The position numbers and the translations under genes are program-made. A stretch of 64,000 bases of DNA from Porticoccus sp964608185 (GTDB lineage: Bacteria; Pseudomonadota; Gammaproteobacteria; Pseudomonadales; Porticoccaceae), in NCBI GenBank assembly GCA_964608185.1, contig CAZSMR010000001.1, forward strand, positions 15,443 to 79,442, in the 5' to 3' direction. Below are positions 1-9,427 of the stretch, piece by piece (position 1 is the first letter of the stretch; each line of letters opens with the position of its first letter). Below the pieces are notes generated by a model. The model worked only from the letters and a program-made list of their open reading frames with translations. It did not search any database and had not been told where the DNA came from.

Positions 1-200
1 AAATGCAAGCAATACGAAATAGTGGCACTGTTATTGGCGTTGAGAGAATTGCTGTGATGGCTGCCCTGAATCTAACATACGAGATCTCTAAAATAGAAAA
101 CAAGATGATATCAGAAGAGAATCCTAGCAAAATTATTCAAGATATCGATAAAAAAATCACTATTGCTCTACAAAGTTTAGAAGACACGTCCACTTTTTAG
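1..200 (+). CDS. zapA: Cell division protein ZapA, 3' part (gene enters from the left edge)
   Basis: This is the C-terminal part of a ZapA protein, which bundles FtsZ filaments at the division ring. The visible frame (codons in phase from base 3) has the segment IGVERIAVMAALNLTYEI, typical of the middle of ZapA, followed by a helical acidic/basic tail that should form the dimer coiled coil. About 65 residues are visible against roughly 100 in the family, so the start lies outside the window. The internal ATG at base 3 is not the true start. The order zapA, 6S RNA, 5-formyl-THF cyclo-ligase is a classic gammaproteobacterial arrangement and supports the call. Confidence 0.85.
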   Translation, partial: MQAIRNSGTVIGVERIAVMAALNLTYEISKIENKMISEENPSKIIQDIDKKITIALQSLEDTSTF

Positions 201-220
201 CTCTCACGGGTTATAATACA

Positions 221-402
221 ATTTGTTCCCTGGGGTATTTGCCAGTTGATAAGTCCTTGAGCCGATTCTTTATAATCTGGAGGGTTCAAGCCGATATGGT
301 GTGCATGTCCGCGTGACGGAAAGCCTAATATATCGCTGATCCCGCCACCTTGAACTTTACGGTTCAAGGCAAATTCGATAGCGGTATCGTCGGGGAGCAC
401 TA
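221..402 (+). ncRNA. ssrS: 6S RNA (SsrS), regulator of sigma-70 RNA polymerase
   Basis: 6S RNA mimics an open promoter and sequesters housekeeping RNA polymerase in stationary phase. The sequence lies between zapA and ygfA, its usual place. It carries the characteristic blocks: CCTTGAGCCGAT near 255, GTGTGCATGTCCG near 299-311, AAGCCTAATA near 321-330, and the CACCTTGAAC...GGTTCAAGG hairpin at about 346-369. The ends pair (TGTTCCC near 224 with GGGAGCA near 393-399), closing the long rod. A TATAAT -10 box at 212-217 fits a start near 221. The exact ends are estimated by eye. Confidence 0.93.
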
Positions 403-423
403 AGAAAAAAGAAAGAAAATTTT

Positions 424-1014
424 ATGGATACTAATGCTGTACGGCAGCTGATGCGAGAGCGAAGGCGCTCTTTAACTCCAAATCAACAACAAACAGCAGA
501 ACAAAATCTTGCCAAAAGACTTTCTTTGCTTCCATGTTTTTACAATAGTAAAAGAATTGCATTTTATTTGGCTCATGATGGAGAAATAGATCCAGCATTT
601 GTTATGAGAATTGCAGAAGCCGCAGGAAAAGAATGCTATTTACCTTTACTTCACCCACTAAAACAAAATCGACTATATTTTGCTCGATATAAAAGTGGTG
701 GTGTATTATCAACAAACCGGTTTGGTATAAAAGAACCGCCTTTAAGAGGAGCAAAATTGGTTCCAGCGTTTGCGCTTGATTTAATTCTACTTCCACTAGT
801 TGCATTTGATCGTTCATGCAATAGGATAGGTATGGGTGCAGGGTTTTATGATCAAACACTAAAACAGCAGCGGGGAACCACAAGACTGTTAGGATTAGCA
901 CAAAGTTTTCAAGAAACTGATAATATCAATAAAGAATCTTGGGATGTTTCTTTGCATGCTGTTGTAACTGAAAAGAGTGTAATTACTGTTAATAAATTTA
1001 ATCAGAAAAATTAG
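424..1014 (+). CDS. ygfA: 5-formyltetrahydrofolate cyclo-ligase
   Basis: This enzyme converts 5-formyl-THF to 5,10-methenyl-THF with ATP, returning stored folate to the one-carbon pool. The 196-residue product has the family hallmarks: an N-terminal basic helix, then LLPLVAFDRSCNRIGMGAGFYD at about residues 121-142. This contains the conserved PxxAFD...GxGxGFYD nucleotide-binding signature. Length is typical (about 180-200). It lies 21 bases after the 6S RNA and may be co-transcribed with it, as in E. coli. Nothing about it is unusual. Confidence 0.93.
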   Translation: MDTNAVRQLMRERRRSLTPNQQQTAEQNLAKRLSLLPCFYNSKRIAFYLAHDGEIDPAFVMRIAEAAGKECYLPLLHPLKQNRLYFARYKSGGVLSTNRFGIKEPPLRGAKLVPAFALDLILLPLVAFDRSCNRIGMGAGFYDQTLKQQRGTTRLLGLAQSFQETDNINKESWDVSLHAVVTEKSVITVNKFNQKN

Positions 1015-1055
1015 TAGCTCATAAATTACTAACTCTACACATAAGAAAAAATATC

Positions 1056-2477
1056 ATGAGAAAAACTAAGATCATTTGTACTATTGGTCCAGCATCAGAA
1101 TCTTTTAGTATGCTAGAAAAACTGGCAAAAGCTGGTATGAATATTGTTAGGCTCAACATGTCCCATGGTGATCATGAATCTCATGCTAGAGTTATAAAGT
1201 CTATCCGCACTTTAAATAAAAAGCTTCCAAATCCTATTGCGATTCTCATGGATACTCAAGGTCCAGAAATTCGCACAGGAGACATCAAGCAAGAATTAAA
1301 CCTTAAAAAAGATGATGTAATTTCTATTGTTGCACGCGGGAAAGAAGATGTTGAATTTACTTCAATAAGAGTCAATTACGAAGATCTGGTAAATGATGTT
1401 GCCATCGGAGATATGATCACGGTTGATAACGGTCTGATAAATCTAGAAGTGCTGACTAGAGAAGATCGAACTATGCAGTGTAAAGTGATCGATGGTGGTA
1501 TTTTGAAAAGTAAGCGCCATGTAAATCTACCGGGTATAAGAGTCAATCTACCTGCAATTACCGAAAAAGATAAAAAAGATATCCTGTTTTCTATAACACA
1601 AGAAGTAGATTTCATTGCACTTTCATTTGTTAGAAACTCAGAAGATGTGGAGCAACTAAGGGCACTTTTAGGTGATAAAGTTGACAAAATTAAAATTATC
1701 TCAAAAATTGAAGATCAAGAAGGTGTAAAAAACCTTAGTGATATTGTGGATATTTCAGATGGAGTTATGGTTGCACGGGGAGACCTAGGTGTTGAAATTG
1801 CAATCGAAAAACTACCAAGGGTACAGCGTCGTATTATCCGGCTGTGTGCGCAAAGAGGTAAGCGTGTAATTGTCGCAACACATATGCTGGAATCTATGAT
1901 AAAAAACCCAATACCGACTAGAGCTGAAGTAACAGACGTAGCCAACGCTGTTTACGAAGAAGCTGACGCTATAATGTTGTCCGGTGAAAGTGCGATGGGC
2001 AAGTATCCCATAAAGTGCGTAGAGATACTTTCTCGAATTACCTTATCAATAGAACAGAGCCCTGGACTTCAGTTCGTCAAAGATTTATCTCTAGAAAACG
2101 ATAAAGCCGAAATTGCTTCTGCTGCAGTAAAATTAGCTGAGTCTATTCAAGCAAAAGCTATTATTGTTCCTACAAGACGAGGAAAGATGGCTAACTACGT
2201 GACAAACTGCCATCCACAAACTCCGATTATTTGTGCCTTTACTAACGACAGCCGTACTCGTCGACAATTAGTTCTAAATAGAAACGTACTTAGTTTTAGA
2301 ATAAATTTTAGTGAGGATCCAGAAAAAACTTTAGCGACTGCAGCAAAAATTCTTATTACCCGTTCAGAGTTTTCCCCAGAAGACAGAGTTGTTGTCTTAT
2401 CTGATATTTTAGCTGGGTCTGGATTTGATGCTATTCAAATTCGGCAGTTATCAGATTTACTAAAAATTGATACATAG
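1056..2477 (+). CDS. pyk: Pyruvate kinase
   Basis: Catalyses phosphoenolpyruvate + ADP to pyruvate + ATP, the last glycolytic step. The 473-residue protein opens with the family start RKTKIICTIGPAS, has the substrate/metal segment MVARGDLGVEI near residue 240, and the cation-binding run RAEVTDVANAVYEEADAIML near residue 290. The catalytic lysine region reads KIISKIED, where most relatives have AKIE; the lysine itself is kept. Length matches bacterial pyruvate kinases without the extra C-terminal PEP-utiliser domain. It is separated from the tkt-epd-pgk-fba operon here, while some gammaproteobacteria place pyk inside it. Confidence 0.96.
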   Translation: MRKTKIICTIGPASESFSMLEKLAKAGMNIVRLNMSHGDHESHARVIKSIRTLNKKLPNPIAILMDTQGPEIRTGDIKQELNLKKDDVISIVARGKEDVEFTSIRVNYEDLVNDVAIGDMITVDNGLINLEVLTREDRTMQCKVIDGGILKSKRHVNLPGIRVNLPAITEKDKKDILFSITQEVDFIALSFVRNSEDVEQLRALLGDKVDKIKIISKIEDQEGVKNLSDIVDISDGVMVARGDLGVEIAIEKLPRVQRRIIRLCAQRGKRVIVATHMLESMIKNPIPTRAEVTDVANAVYEEADAIMLSGESAMGKYPIKCVEILSRITLSIEQSPGLQFVKDLSLENDKAEIASAAVKLAESIQAKAIIVPTRRGKMANYVTNCHPQTPIICAFTNDSRTRRQLVLNRNVLSFRINFSEDPEKTLATAAKILITRSEFSPEDRVVVLSDILAGSGFDAIQIRQLSDLLKIDT

Positions 2478-2502
2478 TGTTTATTTTTAAAGGCAATTGA
2501 AC

Positions 2503-4014
2503 TTAACTCAAAAAGAATTGGTAAGCTGGATTATCTGTTTCCTCAACCCAGCTATAATCCAATTCATCAAGAAACGAGCCTAATTCTCCTCTATCTTTGA
2601 CTGGGATTTGCAACCCTACTAGAACTCTTCCATCAGCTGAACCGTGGTTGCGGTAATGAAACATAGAGATATTCCAGCGATCACCCAGCTTAATTAAAAA
2701 CTGCATTAGTGCTCCTGGCCTCTCAGGAAATTCGAATCTAAATATCATCTCATTTATAGCTTCTTGTGCTCTTCCACCTACCATATGTCGAATATGTAAC
2801 TTAGCAATTTCGTTATCTGTCATGTCCACTATGGGGTAGGCTTTTCTATCTAAATCTTTTACTAAACTAAAACGGTCGTTATCTGAAGAGACCTCTAGAC
2901 CTACAAAAATATGTGCTTTAGTAGAATCACCCATACGGTAATTAAATTCTGTGATATTACGCTTATTCAAAGACATACAGAATAATTTAAAACTGCCTGG
3001 TTTTTCTGGAATAGTTACTGCTAAAATTGCTTCTCTTTTTTCCCCTATTTCTGTGCGTTCAGAAATGTAACGCAGTCTATCGAAGTTAATGTTTGCACCA
3101 CATTCTACAGCTAATAAGGTTTGTCCTTTTACTCCAGTAGAATCGACATATTTTTTTAATCCAGCCAAACCTAGTGCTCCAGCTGGTTCACAAATGGAAC
3201 GGGTATCCTCAAAAGTGTCTTTGATGCTGGCACAAATTTCATCAACAGAAACTGTTATGACTTCGTCAACGGTATCTTTTAGTATACGAAACGTCTCTTT
3301 TCCAATTTTCGCAACGGCAGTCCCATCTGCAAAAATTCCTACGTGTTTTAATTGAACTCTTCGACCCGCTTTTATTGCCGCGTCTAAGCATGCTGAATCT
3401 TCAGCCTCTACTGCTATAATTTTAATACTAGGACGAATTGTTTTTATATAAGCTGCCATACCGGCACACAATCCTCCTCCTCCTACAGCTATAAAAACAG
3501 CATCAAGATTTTCTGGGACTTGTTCCAAGATTTCCATAGCAATAGTACCCTGCCCAGCTATCACGTCTGGATCATCAAAAGGATGGATATAGGTCATATT
3601 TTTTTCAACTACTAAATCTTTGGCGAAGTCAGAAGCCTCATCATAACTGTCTCCTTTAAGCAAGACAGTGGCTCCAAGGGATTTTACTGCACTAACCTTT
3701 ATTTGCGGAGTGGTAGTTGGCATGACAATAGTTGCTTGGGCGCCTATTTTGTTTGCGGCCATCGCCAAGCCTTGGGCGTGATTGCCTGCTGAAGCAGCAA
3801 TAACTCCCCTTGCCAACTCAGCTGCACTTAAAGATAGCATTTTGTTGTACGCCCCACGCAACTTAAAAGAAAAAATTGGCTGCAAATCTTCTCTTTTTAG
3901 CAAAACTCGATTACCAAGACGCAAGGAAAGTTGTGGGGCCTCATCTACTGGTGTCTTTATAACCAAGTCATAGATTTTGGCTTCTTGAATCCGCTTTACA
4001 TAACTTTTAGGCAT
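2503..4014 (-). CDS. ilvA: Threonine ammonia-lyase (threonine deaminase), biosynthetic
   Basis: PLP enzyme that converts threonine to 2-oxobutanoate, the committed step of isoleucine synthesis. At 503 residues it is the full-length biosynthetic type. The N-terminal fold-type II domain holds the PLP lysine in FSFKLRGAYNKM (about residues 48-59) and the glycine-rich phosphate loop GGGGLCAGM near residue 180. The C-terminal third has two ACT-like regulatory repeats, each marked by a PERPG or PEKPG segment, the site of isoleucine/valine feedback in the family. It is divergent from rpiA, as in Pseudomonas. Confidence 0.95.
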   Translation of the reverse strand: MPKSYVKRIQEAKIYDLVIKTPVDEAPQLSLRLGNRVLLKREDLQPIFSFKLRGAYNKMLSLSAAELARGVIAASAGNHAQGLAMAANKIGAQATIVMPTTTPQIKVSAVKSLGATVLLKGDSYDEASDFAKDLVVEKNMTYIHPFDDPDVIAGQGTIAMEILEQVPENLDAVFIAVGGGGLCAGMAAYIKTIRPSIKIIAVEAEDSACLDAAIKAGRRVQLKHVGIFADGTAVAKIGKETFRILKDTVDEVITVSVDEICASIKDTFEDTRSICEPAGALGLAGLKKYVDSTGVKGQTLLAVECGANINFDRLRYISERTEIGEKREAILAVTIPEKPGSFKLFCMSLNKRNITEFNYRMGDSTKAHIFVGLEVSSDNDRFSLVKDLDRKAYPIVDMTDNEIAKLHIRHMVGGRAQEAINEMIFRFEFPERPGALMQFLIKLGDRWNISMFHYRNHGSADGRVLVGLQIPVKDRGELGSFLDELDYSWVEETDNPAYQFFLS

Positions 4015-4166
4015 TTTGACTCTTTTATTTAATTGAAATAAACCTTACCTAGCTAATAGTAAATTTTCGATGGATGCAAAGCTAGTATTGATAGACATTT
4101 TCTATCATTTCATACTTTAATAAGTATAATCAAAAGGATAGAAAATTCTCAATTATGGCTTAGTTT

Positions 4167-4853
4167 ATGAACCCATCTGCTCAAAATATCCTTAAAGAGA
4201 CTGTTGCACAAGCAGCAGTAGACTACGTGCTTAATAAAATAAACTCGGATAGCATTATTGGCATAGGCACCGGTTCTACTGCTAATTTCTTCATCAACCT
4301 CTTAGCGCCCCATAAAAATAAATTTAAAGGAACAGTTGCTAGCTCTCAAGCCTCAGAAAAAATTATTAAGCAGAATGGTATGGAGGTTTTTGAATTAAAT
4401 TCTATAGGTGAGATAGAAATTTATGTTGATGGTGCTGATGAGGCTAATCAAAAATTGGAGCTAATTAAAGGTGGGGGAGGCGCACTCACAAGGGAAAAAA
4501 TTATTGCTGCTGTAGCGTCCGAATTCTTATGTATAGCTGATGAAACTAAATGGGCTGAATCCTTGGGTGTATTCCCGTTACCAGTTGAAGTTATACCTAT
4601 GGCTAGAAGCTACGTTGCAAGAGAAATCGTTAAACTAGGTGGAGATCCAGTTTTCCGTCAAGGCTTCAGCACTGACAATGGTAACAATATTATAGATATT
4701 CATCATCTTCACCCTATAATCTCTCCCCAAGAAATAGAAAAGCAGATTAATCATATTGTAGGTGTCGTTGCTAGCGGGATGTTTGCGTTAAGACCTGCGG
4801 ACATTTTGTTGCTTGGATCAACGAACGGGGTAAAAACTCTTCGCTCTAAATGA
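4167..4853 (+). CDS. rpiA: Ribose-5-phosphate isomerase A
   Basis: Interconverts ribulose-5-phosphate and ribose-5-phosphate in the pentose phosphate pathway. The 228-residue protein carries the phosphate loop GIGTGSTANFFI near residues 32-43, the catalytic VDGADEAN segment near 87-94, and KGGGGALTREKII near 99-111, all diagnostic of RpiA. Length is normal (E. coli 219). The 152-bp gap to the divergent ilvA holds both promoters. It ends 20 bases from the convergent srkA gene, with no strong terminator between them. Together with the nearby transketolase it gives two non-oxidative pentose phosphate enzymes in this window. Confidence 0.96.
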   Translation: MNPSAQNILKETVAQAAVDYVLNKINSDSIIGIGTGSTANFFINLLAPHKNKFKGTVASSQASEKIIKQNGMEVFELNSIGEIEIYVDGADEANQKLELIKGGGGALTREKIIAAVASEFLCIADETKWAESLGVFPLPVEVIPMARSYVAREIVKLGGDPVFRQGFSTDNGNNIIDIHHLHPIISPQEIEKQINHIVGVVASGMFALRPADILLLGSTNGVKTLRSK

Positions 4854-4873
4854 AAAAATATATGCTGTATTAG

Positions 4874-5917
4874 CTAGAATATCTTCAATGTAGGCTCGTT
4901 CAATGCTGCAAATTGTTCCCGAAGTTCTAAGATATGTTCACTCCAATAACGTATACTGTTGAACCAAGGGAAAGCCATAGGAAACGCAGGATCACTCCAT
5001 CGCTTAGCTATCCAAGCCGTATAATTAATTATCCTCAAAGTTCTCAGAGCATCAATTAGCTGTAGTTCTCGTGGGTGGAAATCAAAAAATTCATTATAGC
5101 CATCTATAATTTCTGACAACTGGGCACTTTGGCGATCTCGTTCTCCAGAAAGAAGCATCCATATATCCTGAATTGCTGGCGCCATGAGGGCATCATCAAG
5201 ATCTACGAAGTGGGCGTTGTTATCTCTCCATAAAATATTACCAGCATGGCAATCTCCATGTACACGAATATGCTCAATTGCCCCAGCATTGTTAATAACT
5301 TCGTCTACTCTCTCCATAAGGTCTTCAATTAATGAATCGTATGATACTTTTAGTTCACCTGGAATAAAATTCTCACTCACAAGTTTAGATGCCTCATAAC
5401 CGAAAGTACTGCTATTTAACACATGACGAAAATTGAAAGGCTTTACTGCTCCTACAGCATGCATTCTGCCTAACAATTTACCTAGTAGGTATAAGTTATC
5501 TAAGTCATCTAGCTCTGGTCCATAGCCGCCCTTTCTAGGAAATAACGCAAAATTAAACCCTTTATACTCAAAGAGGCTATCTCCGCTTGAGTTGCGGATT
5601 GGAGCAACAACTGGCAACTCTTTCTCAACTAATTCAAAACAAAATTGATGTTCTTCTAAAATCTGCTCCTTACTCCATCGGTTGGGACGATAAAATTTTC
5701 CAATAATTGGAGATGAATTCTCAATACCAATTTGATAGACTCGATTTTCATAGCTATTAAGGGGAAATAATCGACCATCACTTAAATAATTACAGCTCTC
5801 CATTGCATCTAAAATAAAGTCAGGGGTAAGCTGGTCAAACGGATGAGGTAAAGAATCTTGAGATTCAGCTAGCTTGTCATTCGATTCTTCAATATTGCCG
5901 TCAATACTATTACTCAT
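4874..5917 (-). CDS. srkA: Stress response kinase A (SrkA/YihE/RdoA family Ser/Thr kinase)
   Basis: A cytoplasmic aminoglycoside-phosphotransferase-like protein kinase. In E. coli SrkA counters MazF-linked death under stress. The 347-residue product shows the ATP-domain stretch NRVYQIGIE, then the catalytic loop RVHGDCHAGNILW near residues 219-231 and the metal-binding FVDLDDALMAP near 237-247. These match the HxDxxxxN and D motifs of the fold. The start codon overlaps the end of the upstream MFS gene by 8 bases, so the two are very probably translationally coupled. The substrate is unknown. Confidence 0.88.
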   Translation of the reverse strand: MSNSIDGNIEESNDKLAESQDSLPHPFDQLTPDFILDAMESCNYLSDGRLFPLNSYENRVYQIGIENSSPIIGKFYRPNRWSKEQILEEHQFCFELVEKELPVVAPIRNSSGDSLFEYKGFNFALFPRKGGYGPELDDLDNLYLLGKLLGRMHAVGAVKPFNFRHVLNSSTFGYEASKLVSENFIPGELKVSYDSLIEDLMERVDEVINNAGAIEHIRVHGDCHAGNILWRDNNAHFVDLDDALMAPAIQDIWMLLSGERDRQSAQLSEIIDGYNEFFDFHPRELQLIDALRTLRIINYTAWIAKRWSDPAFPMAFPWFNSIRYWSEHILELREQFAALNEPTLKIF

Positions 5918-7043
5918 TCTTTTTCACCAAAAATAATTTGTGATCAGATCTTGCCAATAAAAAAACTATTAAAGCAGTTAAAATCCATACAACGCAAGCA
6001 ATGATATACGGCTGTCCGGCATACAAAGATCCGACAACAACTAAACTTACAATATTACCTATAACCTGTACGGTGATAATTAGGGGAATGTACTTGTAAC
6101 TTAATTCAGAGAATAATCCCATAAGGAAGGCAGCAGAAAAATTCCAAGCTCCGCCTATAAAACAAAAAGCAATAACTATGAGTTTCTGTGGTAAATACCC
6201 GGATAGGCCAACAACTAATAAAAGTACAGAGACTCCCATGGCTGAGACTATAGGTTTTACATAGCTTGACCTTATTTCCATAAGGGCCGCAAGAAGACCG
6301 CCTATGCTACTTGATAGGGCTAAAATTACCATATAAAATCCCGCACTATATGCTATGGGTTCTATCGTATTGCGCACTGTATTGCCACCTACAAATATTA
6401 ATAGCAATGCAACTAAAAAAAATATGATTAATAGCTTTTTTTTATGGGCAACAGGGATTATAAATTTAACTTGCTTTATATTTTTCGAAACTTTTAGACT
6501 CAAAATAACTAAGCCTGCACATATGCAAGAAGCTCCAATTAATACATTATTAAAGCTGATCAGCCCAGCAACCTTAGGTGGCAAACAATAAGCAGTTAGA
6601 GCAACGATGATAGACTGTAAACATAAGACTAACGCATAGCTTCTGATGGGATTAGTACTTGTGCCAAGACATACAAAGGCTACGGAACAAACTGTTCCAG
6701 TAAAAAATCCAGATAAACCCTGACAAATTAATAAAAAAGAAAAGTCCGATAAAAATGTAGGCAGTAAAAAACTGATTACCCCCATAATACTGCTTACAAA
6801 AGACAGCAATCTCCAGTTTACTAACGAAATGTATAAAGTAGTTAATATTCCAGCCAAAACAGTACCGCCTAAAAAAACTCCCCCTAACCATAAAGGTTCT
6901 GACGAGGTAAGCTCAAGTTCTCTGGATGCTACGGCCACAATTAAGGGTATATTGATTAGATAAATTGTAGCGAATAAAGAAATAACTATTGAGGTACAGC
7001 GGACGCTAATACTTTTTAGATCTACATATTTTTTTTCATACAA
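5910..7043 (-). CDS. Major facilitator superfamily-like transporter, unknown substrate
   Basis: A 377-residue, very hydrophobic protein with about ten to twelve predicted membrane segments. A loop after the second or third helix and a central basic stretch (HKKK, about residue 200) suggest a 6+6 MFS layout. The frame opens with a TTG codon preceded by GGGAG at about 11 bases. An ATG four bases further in is out of frame, so TTG is the likely start. It is downstream of fba and overlaps srkA by 8 bases. I cannot assign a substrate. Its position after sugar-phosphate genes hints at a metabolite or sugar carrier, which is inference only. Confidence 0.6.
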   Translation of the reverse strand: MYEKKYVDLKSISVRCTSIVISLFATIYLINIPLIVAVASRELELTSSEPLWLGGVFLGGTVLAGILTTLYISLVNWRLLSFVSSIMGVISFLLPTFLSDFSFLLICQGLSGFFTGTVCSVAFVCLGTSTNPIRSYALVLCLQSIIVALTAYCLPPKVAGLISFNNVLIGASCICAGLVILSLKVSKNIKQVKFIIPVAHKKKLLIIFFLVALLLIFVGGNTVRNTIEPIAYSAGFYMVILALSSSIGGLLAALMEIRSSYVKPIVSAMGVSVLLLVVGLSGYLPQKLIVIAFCFIGGAWNFSAAFLMGLFSELSYKYIPLIITVQVIGNIVSLVVVGSLYAGQPYIIACVVWILTALIVFLLARSDHKLFLVKKNE

Positions 7044-7115
7044 AATTTGTGCTATCTCCCAACCTTTACATTATTTTTTTAGTACAAGTGGTTAACGCAT
7101 AGCGTAAAATCTTAT

Positions 7116-8168
7116 TTAAGAGAAATTTCCTACCAAATACCCCTGATGCATTTTTTCTAAGCTGCGGACTTTAATTTTACTTGCTTTTCCAGCTGTACCG
7201 AAAGACTCATATCTATTCGTACAAACATCTTTCATTGCCTTGGTCGTCTCAGCGAGATATTTTCGAGGGTCAAATTCCGCTTTATTTTCAGCCATAAAAC
7301 GCCTAACTGCTCCGGTAGAGGCTAACCGTAAATCTGTATCTATATTTATTTTACGTACGCCATGTTTAATGCCCTCAACAATTTCTTCTACCGGTACACC
7401 ATAGGTCTCGGGAATTTCACCACCAAATTGGTTGATAACTGCTAGCCATTCTTGTGGAACCGATGATGATCCATGCATCACAAGATGTGTATTAGGGATA
7501 CGTGAATGGATAGCTTTTATTCGATCAATATCTAGTATATCGCCTGTTGGTGGACGAGAAAATTTATAGGCGCCATGTGACGTGCCGATAGCAATAGCAA
7601 GAGCGTCTACAGATGTATGAGATACAAAATCTGCTGCCTCTTCTGGATCCGTTAACATCTGCTCAAGCGACAAAGTACCTTCTGCACCCACGCCATCTTC
7701 TTCTCCAGCCTGTCCAGTCTCAAGAGATCCAAGGCAACCTAACTCGCCCTCTACCGAGACTCCACATGCATGTGCCATTTCAGCAACTTTTTTTGTCACC
7801 TCAACATTATATTCATAAGATGCAGGAGTTTTTCCGTCCTCCCTTAAAGATCCATCCATCATAACTGAACTGAATCCAAGCTGAATAGATCGCTGGCAAA
7901 TAGCAGGACTGGTGCCATGATCTTGATGCATACATACAGGGATATGAGGAAATTCTTCTATAGCAGCCAAAATCAGATGTCTGAGAAAAGGAGCTCCCGC
8001 ATATTTTCTAGCACCAGCAGAAGCTTGGACAATAACTGGGGCGTCAGTTGCATCTGCAGCCTCCATGATTGCTCGCATTTGTTCCAAATTATTTACGTTA
8101 AATGCAGGAACACCGTATCCATGTTCGGCAGCATGATCTAACAATTGTCGCATTGAAATAAGAGCCAT
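7116..8168 (-). CDS. fba: Fructose-bisphosphate aldolase, class II (Calvin-cycle subtype)
   Basis: Zinc-dependent aldolase that cleaves fructose-1,6-bisphosphate, or condenses the trioses. It has 350 residues, starting MALISMRQLLDHAAEHGYGVPAFNV as in the 345-355-residue subtype found in many Pseudomonas-like and autotrophic bacteria. Visible motifs include CMHQDHG (zinc and catalytic Asp/His, about 78-84), VSVEGELG, HGAYKF and LVMHGSSSVP for the metal and phosphate sites. It follows pgk by 68 bases on the same strand. The subtype name does not imply carbon fixation; no RuBisCO or phosphoribulokinase is present here. Confidence 0.95.
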   Translation of the reverse strand: MALISMRQLLDHAAEHGYGVPAFNVNNLEQMRAIMEAADATDAPVIVQASAGARKYAGAPFLRHLILAAIEEFPHIPVCMHQDHGTSPAICQRSIQLGFSSVMMDGSLREDGKTPASYEYNVEVTKKVAEMAHACGVSVEGELGCLGSLETGQAGEEDGVGAEGTLSLEQMLTDPEEAADFVSHTSVDALAIAIGTSHGAYKFSRPPTGDILDIDRIKAIHSRIPNTHLVMHGSSSVPQEWLAVINQFGGEIPETYGVPVEEIVEGIKHGVRKINIDTDLRLASTGAVRRFMAENKAEFDPRKYLAETTKAMKDVCTNRYESFGTAGKASKIKVRSLEKMHQGYLVGNFS

Positions 8169-8236
8169 GAATCGATTCCTTGCAATTATGTTGATGTTCT
8201 AATAACTGTTAATTAGTTATATTATTTTTTTATGCA

Positions 8237-9415
8237 TCAATCAGCAAGAGTTTCTGCGCCAAACCTGCTTTCAAGTATTTCTATAGCAGGCAAAGTTTTT
8301 CCTTCAACATACTCTAAAAAAGCCCCACCGCCTGTTGATACATATGAAATTTTATCGGTAATGCCGAATTTATCTACCGCTGCAAGCGTGTCCCCTCCTC
8401 CAGCTACAGAGTAACCAATACTTTTGGAAATTGCTTCAGCTATTAAGCGTGTCCCAGTTTCAAATTTCTGAAATTCGAAAACACCTATAGGTCCATTCCA
8501 CAGAATAGTGCCAGCCTTTATTAAAATTTCAGCTAACTTTTTTGCTGAAACTGGACCAAAATCAAGAATCATATCTTCACTTGAAACGTCAGTTGTCTCC
8601 TTTAAGATCGCTGATGTTGACTCAGAGAACTCTCGGCCTACCATTACATCGGTTGGAAGGAGTATGTCAGTTTTTAACATTATTCGCTGAGCATCAACAA
8701 TGAAATCATGCTCACAAAGAGAGTTTCCGACAGGAAGGCCTTTTGCTGCTAAAAAGGTGTTAGCGATGCCGCCTCCAACAATAAGCTGATCTACCTTACT
8801 CGAAATTTTCTCCAATACAGCCAATTTGGTCGATATTTTTGACCCACCGACGATGGCTACCATAGGTCGCGATGGATTTTCTAAGACTTTATCTAATACC
8901 TCTAATTCACGAATCAGTAACGGGCCGGCGCAAGAAACTGTCGCGTACTTAGCTACACCATGGGTAGATGCTTGGGAACGATGTGCAGCACCAAAAGCAT
9001 CCATAACAAAAATATCACAAATAGAAGCATACGATTTTGCTAGGCTTGTTTGATTTATTTTTTCTCCTTGATTAAATCTAACATTTTCTAATAGTGATAT
9101 TTTACAATCACTATTAGGTAGATTTTTTTTCCAATCCAAAATGACTGAAACTTTCATTTTGAGCAATTTTTCTAAGCAATCAGCAATTGGTTTTATAGAG
9201 TACTCATGATCAAACTCACCCTCAACCGGTCTGCCTAGGTGAGACATTAAGATTACTCGAGCTCCAGCATCTAAAGCATATTGAATTGTTGGTATTGCTG
9301 CGAGAATTCGCGCATCCGAAGTTATAACTCCGTTTCTTATTGGCACATTAAAGTCTTCACGAATTAACACGCGTTTATCTTTAAGGCATAAGTCGGTCAT
9401 TTTTAACATTTTCAA
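8237..9415 (-). CDS. pgk: Phosphoglycerate kinase
   Basis: Transfers phosphate between 1,3-bisphosphoglycerate and ADP. The 392-residue protein has the N-terminal 3-PG-binding block VLIREDFNVPI (about 15-25) and the hinge SHLGRP (about 59-64). It also has GGSKISTKL (nucleotide domain, about 190-198) and the glycine-rich GGGDTLAAV near 345. The start MKMLKMTDL aligns with E. coli MSVIKMTDL, which supports this start. Only 12 bases separate it from epd upstream, so it is clearly in the tkt-epd-pgk-fba operon. Length and motifs are standard. Confidence 0.97.
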   Translation of the reverse strand: MKMLKMTDLCLKDKRVLIREDFNVPIRNGVITSDARILAAIPTIQYALDAGARVILMSHLGRPVEGEFDHEYSIKPIADCLEKLLKMKVSVILDWKKNLPNSDCKISLLENVRFNQGEKINQTSLAKSYASICDIFVMDAFGAAHRSQASTHGVAKYATVSCAGPLLIRELEVLDKVLENPSRPMVAIVGGSKISTKLAVLEKISSKVDQLIVGGGIANTFLAAKGLPVGNSLCEHDFIVDAQRIMLKTDILLPTDVMVGREFSESTSAILKETTDVSSEDMILDFGPVSAKKLAEILIKAGTILWNGPIGVFEFQKFETGTRLIAEAISKSIGYSVAGGGDTLAAVDKFGITDKISYVSTGGGAFLEYVEGKTLPAIEILESRFGAETLAD

Positions 9416-9427
9416 AAAATTTTGCCC

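Noticed and set aside
197..400. Small open frame on the minus strand over the 6S RNA
   Set aside because: The region is explained by 6S RNA structure and synteny; the frame has no protein features.
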